Positions 5,366-6,337 of a DNA stretch of 6,337 nucleotides are shown piece by piece (the stretch's first letter is position 1; the number at the start of each line of letters is the position of its first letter). The translations under genes were made by a program, and so were the position numbers. This DNA comes from Flavobacteriaceae bacterium (GTDB taxonomy: Bacteria; Bacteroidota; Bacteroidia; Flavobacteriales; Flavobacteriaceae), in NCBI GenBank assembly GCA_008081175.1, contig VMCW01000044.1, positions 1-6,337 on the forward strand. Direction: 5' to 3'. The notes beneath the pieces are model-generated. The model did no database searches. It was not told the DNA's origin and saw nothing but the letters and a program-made list of their open reading frames with translations.

Positions 5366-6337
5366 TCTCAGCTTAAGGGTTACTACAGTTAGAACTGCCA
5401 AAAGAATTCCAACAATCCAAAAACGCGCTACAATCTTACTTTCATGAAAACCGCTTTTTTGGTAATGGTGATGAAGAGGTGCCATTTTAAAAATGCGTTT
5501 TCCTGTTCCTGTTTTTGATTTTGAATATTTAAAATACCCTACTTGTAGAATAACCGATAGGGTTTCTAGAAAAAACACACCACACAAAAGAGGAATCAGC
5601 AATTCTTTTCTAACGATTACTGCAATAACAGAAATTACAGCGCCTAGGGTTAAACTTCCCGTATCACCCATAAATATTTCTGCTGGATATGCATTGTACC
5701 ATAAGAACCCAATCAAGGCGCCTAAAAAAGCTGCTATAAAAACAACCACTTCTCCAACATTTGGGATGTACATGATGTTTAAATAGTTTGCAAAATTGAC
5801 ATTACCAGAGACAAAAGAGAACACAGCCAAAGCAAATACTATAATTGCTGAGGTACCTGCTGCTAAGCCATCTATACCATCGGTTAGGTTAGCACCATTT
5901 GAAACTGCCGTGATGATAAAAATAATTATGGGTATGAAAACGAGCCAAGTATATTGTGATCCAATACCCATCCAAGCTATTAAACTGTGATAATCAAATT
6001 CATTTTTCTTTAGAAGAGGAATTGTTGTCAAAGCAGCTTTAATGTCGTTTTTCGTTTTATCGTCAGCTATAGAAATTTCTGATGAAGTGATTGAAGTACT
6101 AACTTCTGATCTCACTGTTACCTCAGGATGAAAAAAGAGTACACTACCTACAAAGGCGCCCAAAAAGATTTGACCTACAACCTTAAACCTTCCTTTCAAA
6201 CCATCCTTATTTTTTCTGAAGATTTTGATATAGTCATCCAACCAGCCAATAAAACCCATCCAGACAAGAGTAACGAGGAAAAGAAGAAGGGAAAGATGAC
6301 TCAACCGCGCTAATAAAAGAACAGGAGCTAGTGTACT
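5363..6337 (-). CDS. mraY: Phospho-N-acetylmuramoyl-pentapeptide transferase MraY, 5' end cut by window edge
   Basis: Polytopic inner-membrane enzyme that moves phospho-MurNAc-pentapeptide from UDP onto undecaprenyl phosphate, giving lipid I; it needs Mg2+. The open frame continues to base 6337 without an upstream stop, so 324 C-terminal residues are seen and the N terminus (with the usual PTMGG motif) lies outside. Residue 1 here is the first complete codon, at 6337. The first residues, STLAPVLLLARL, fit the end of the second membrane helix. The aspartate pair in GWLDDYIK is D34/D35. NLTDGIDGLA is at 150-159, NAYPAEIFMGDTGSL at 215-229 (catalytic D225), and MAPLHHHYQKSGFHE at 285-299 with the histidine triad at 289-291. 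Between the helices near 56-68 and 130-145 lies a polar loop of about 60 residues, much longer than the roughly 20 in E. coli; extended loops are known to me from Bacteroidota MraY. The TAA stop overlaps the murD ATG by one base. Confidence 0.97.
   Translation of the reverse strand, partial: STLAPVLLLARLSHLSLLLFLVTLVWMGFIGWLDDYIKIFRKNKDGLKGRFKVVGQIFLGAFVGSVLFFHPEVTVRSEVSTSITSSEISIADDKTKNDIKAALTTIPLLKKNEFDYHSLIAWMGIGSQYTWLVFIPIIIFIITAVSNGANLTDGIDGLAAGTSAIIVFALAVFSFVSGNVNFANYLNIMYIPNVGEVVVFIAAFLGALIGFLWYNAYPAEIFMGDTGSLTLGAVISVIAVIVRKELLIPLLCGVFFLETLSVILQVGYFKYSKSKTGTGKRIFKMAPLHHHYQKSGFHESKIVARFWIVGILLAVLTVVTLKLR

Noticed and set aside
6302..6304. TTG at 6304 as the start of a 313-residue MraY
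   Set aside because: The frame stays open to the window edge, and the 11 upstream codons (STLAPVLLLAR) match MraY membrane helix sequence. The family N terminus is missing, so the gene is truncated by the window, not started at TTG.
872..6313. Several plus-strand open frames of 60 to 97 codons opposite the mur, fts and mraY genes
   Set aside because: All are antisense to well-conserved genes, have biased or low-complexity composition and no family features or plausible start signals.

Overview
The window is a compact, single-strand block of the division and cell wall (dcw) cluster. Everything real lies on the minus strand. In transcription order (from high to low coordinates) it carries mraY (5' end missing), murD, ftsW, murG, murC and ftsQ (3' end missing). 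The protein styles point to the phylum Bacteroidota, most likely a flavobacterium. The signs are an AT-rich sequence, weak or absent Shine-Dalgarno motifs, a long extracytoplasmic loop in MraY, a QTST sequence where FtsW normally has QPSE, and direct murC-ftsQ adjacency with no ddl or murB between them. The lineage call is inference from remembered family features; no search was run.

Layout: ftsQ 1-440 (N-terminal 146 codons only), murC 427-1773, murG 1770-2861, ftsW 2839-4023, murD 4029-5363, mraY 5363-6337 (C-terminal 324 residues). The only noncoding stretch is 5 bases between murD and ftsW; all other neighbours overlap by 1 to 23 bases. No promoter, terminator, RNA gene, mobile element or CRISPR array was found, so the block reads as the middle of one long polycistronic unit with likely translational coupling.

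How the genes work together: MurC and MurD add L-Ala and D-Glu to UDP-MurNAc in the cytoplasm. MraY transfers the finished UDP-MurNAc-pentapeptide to undecaprenyl phosphate, giving lipid I, and MurG adds GlcNAc to give lipid II. FtsW is the SEDS glycosyltransferase that polymerises lipid II at the septum, and FtsQ is the bitopic divisome scaffold. The window therefore joins precursor synthesis to septal use.

I see no undescribed system here. The points worth a second look are modest: a murG start choice (ATG versus a GTG three codons in), a near-identical 14-base overlap at two different gene junctions, lineage-type deviations in FtsW and MraY, and A8 tracts in murC and murG whose -1 frames close at once.
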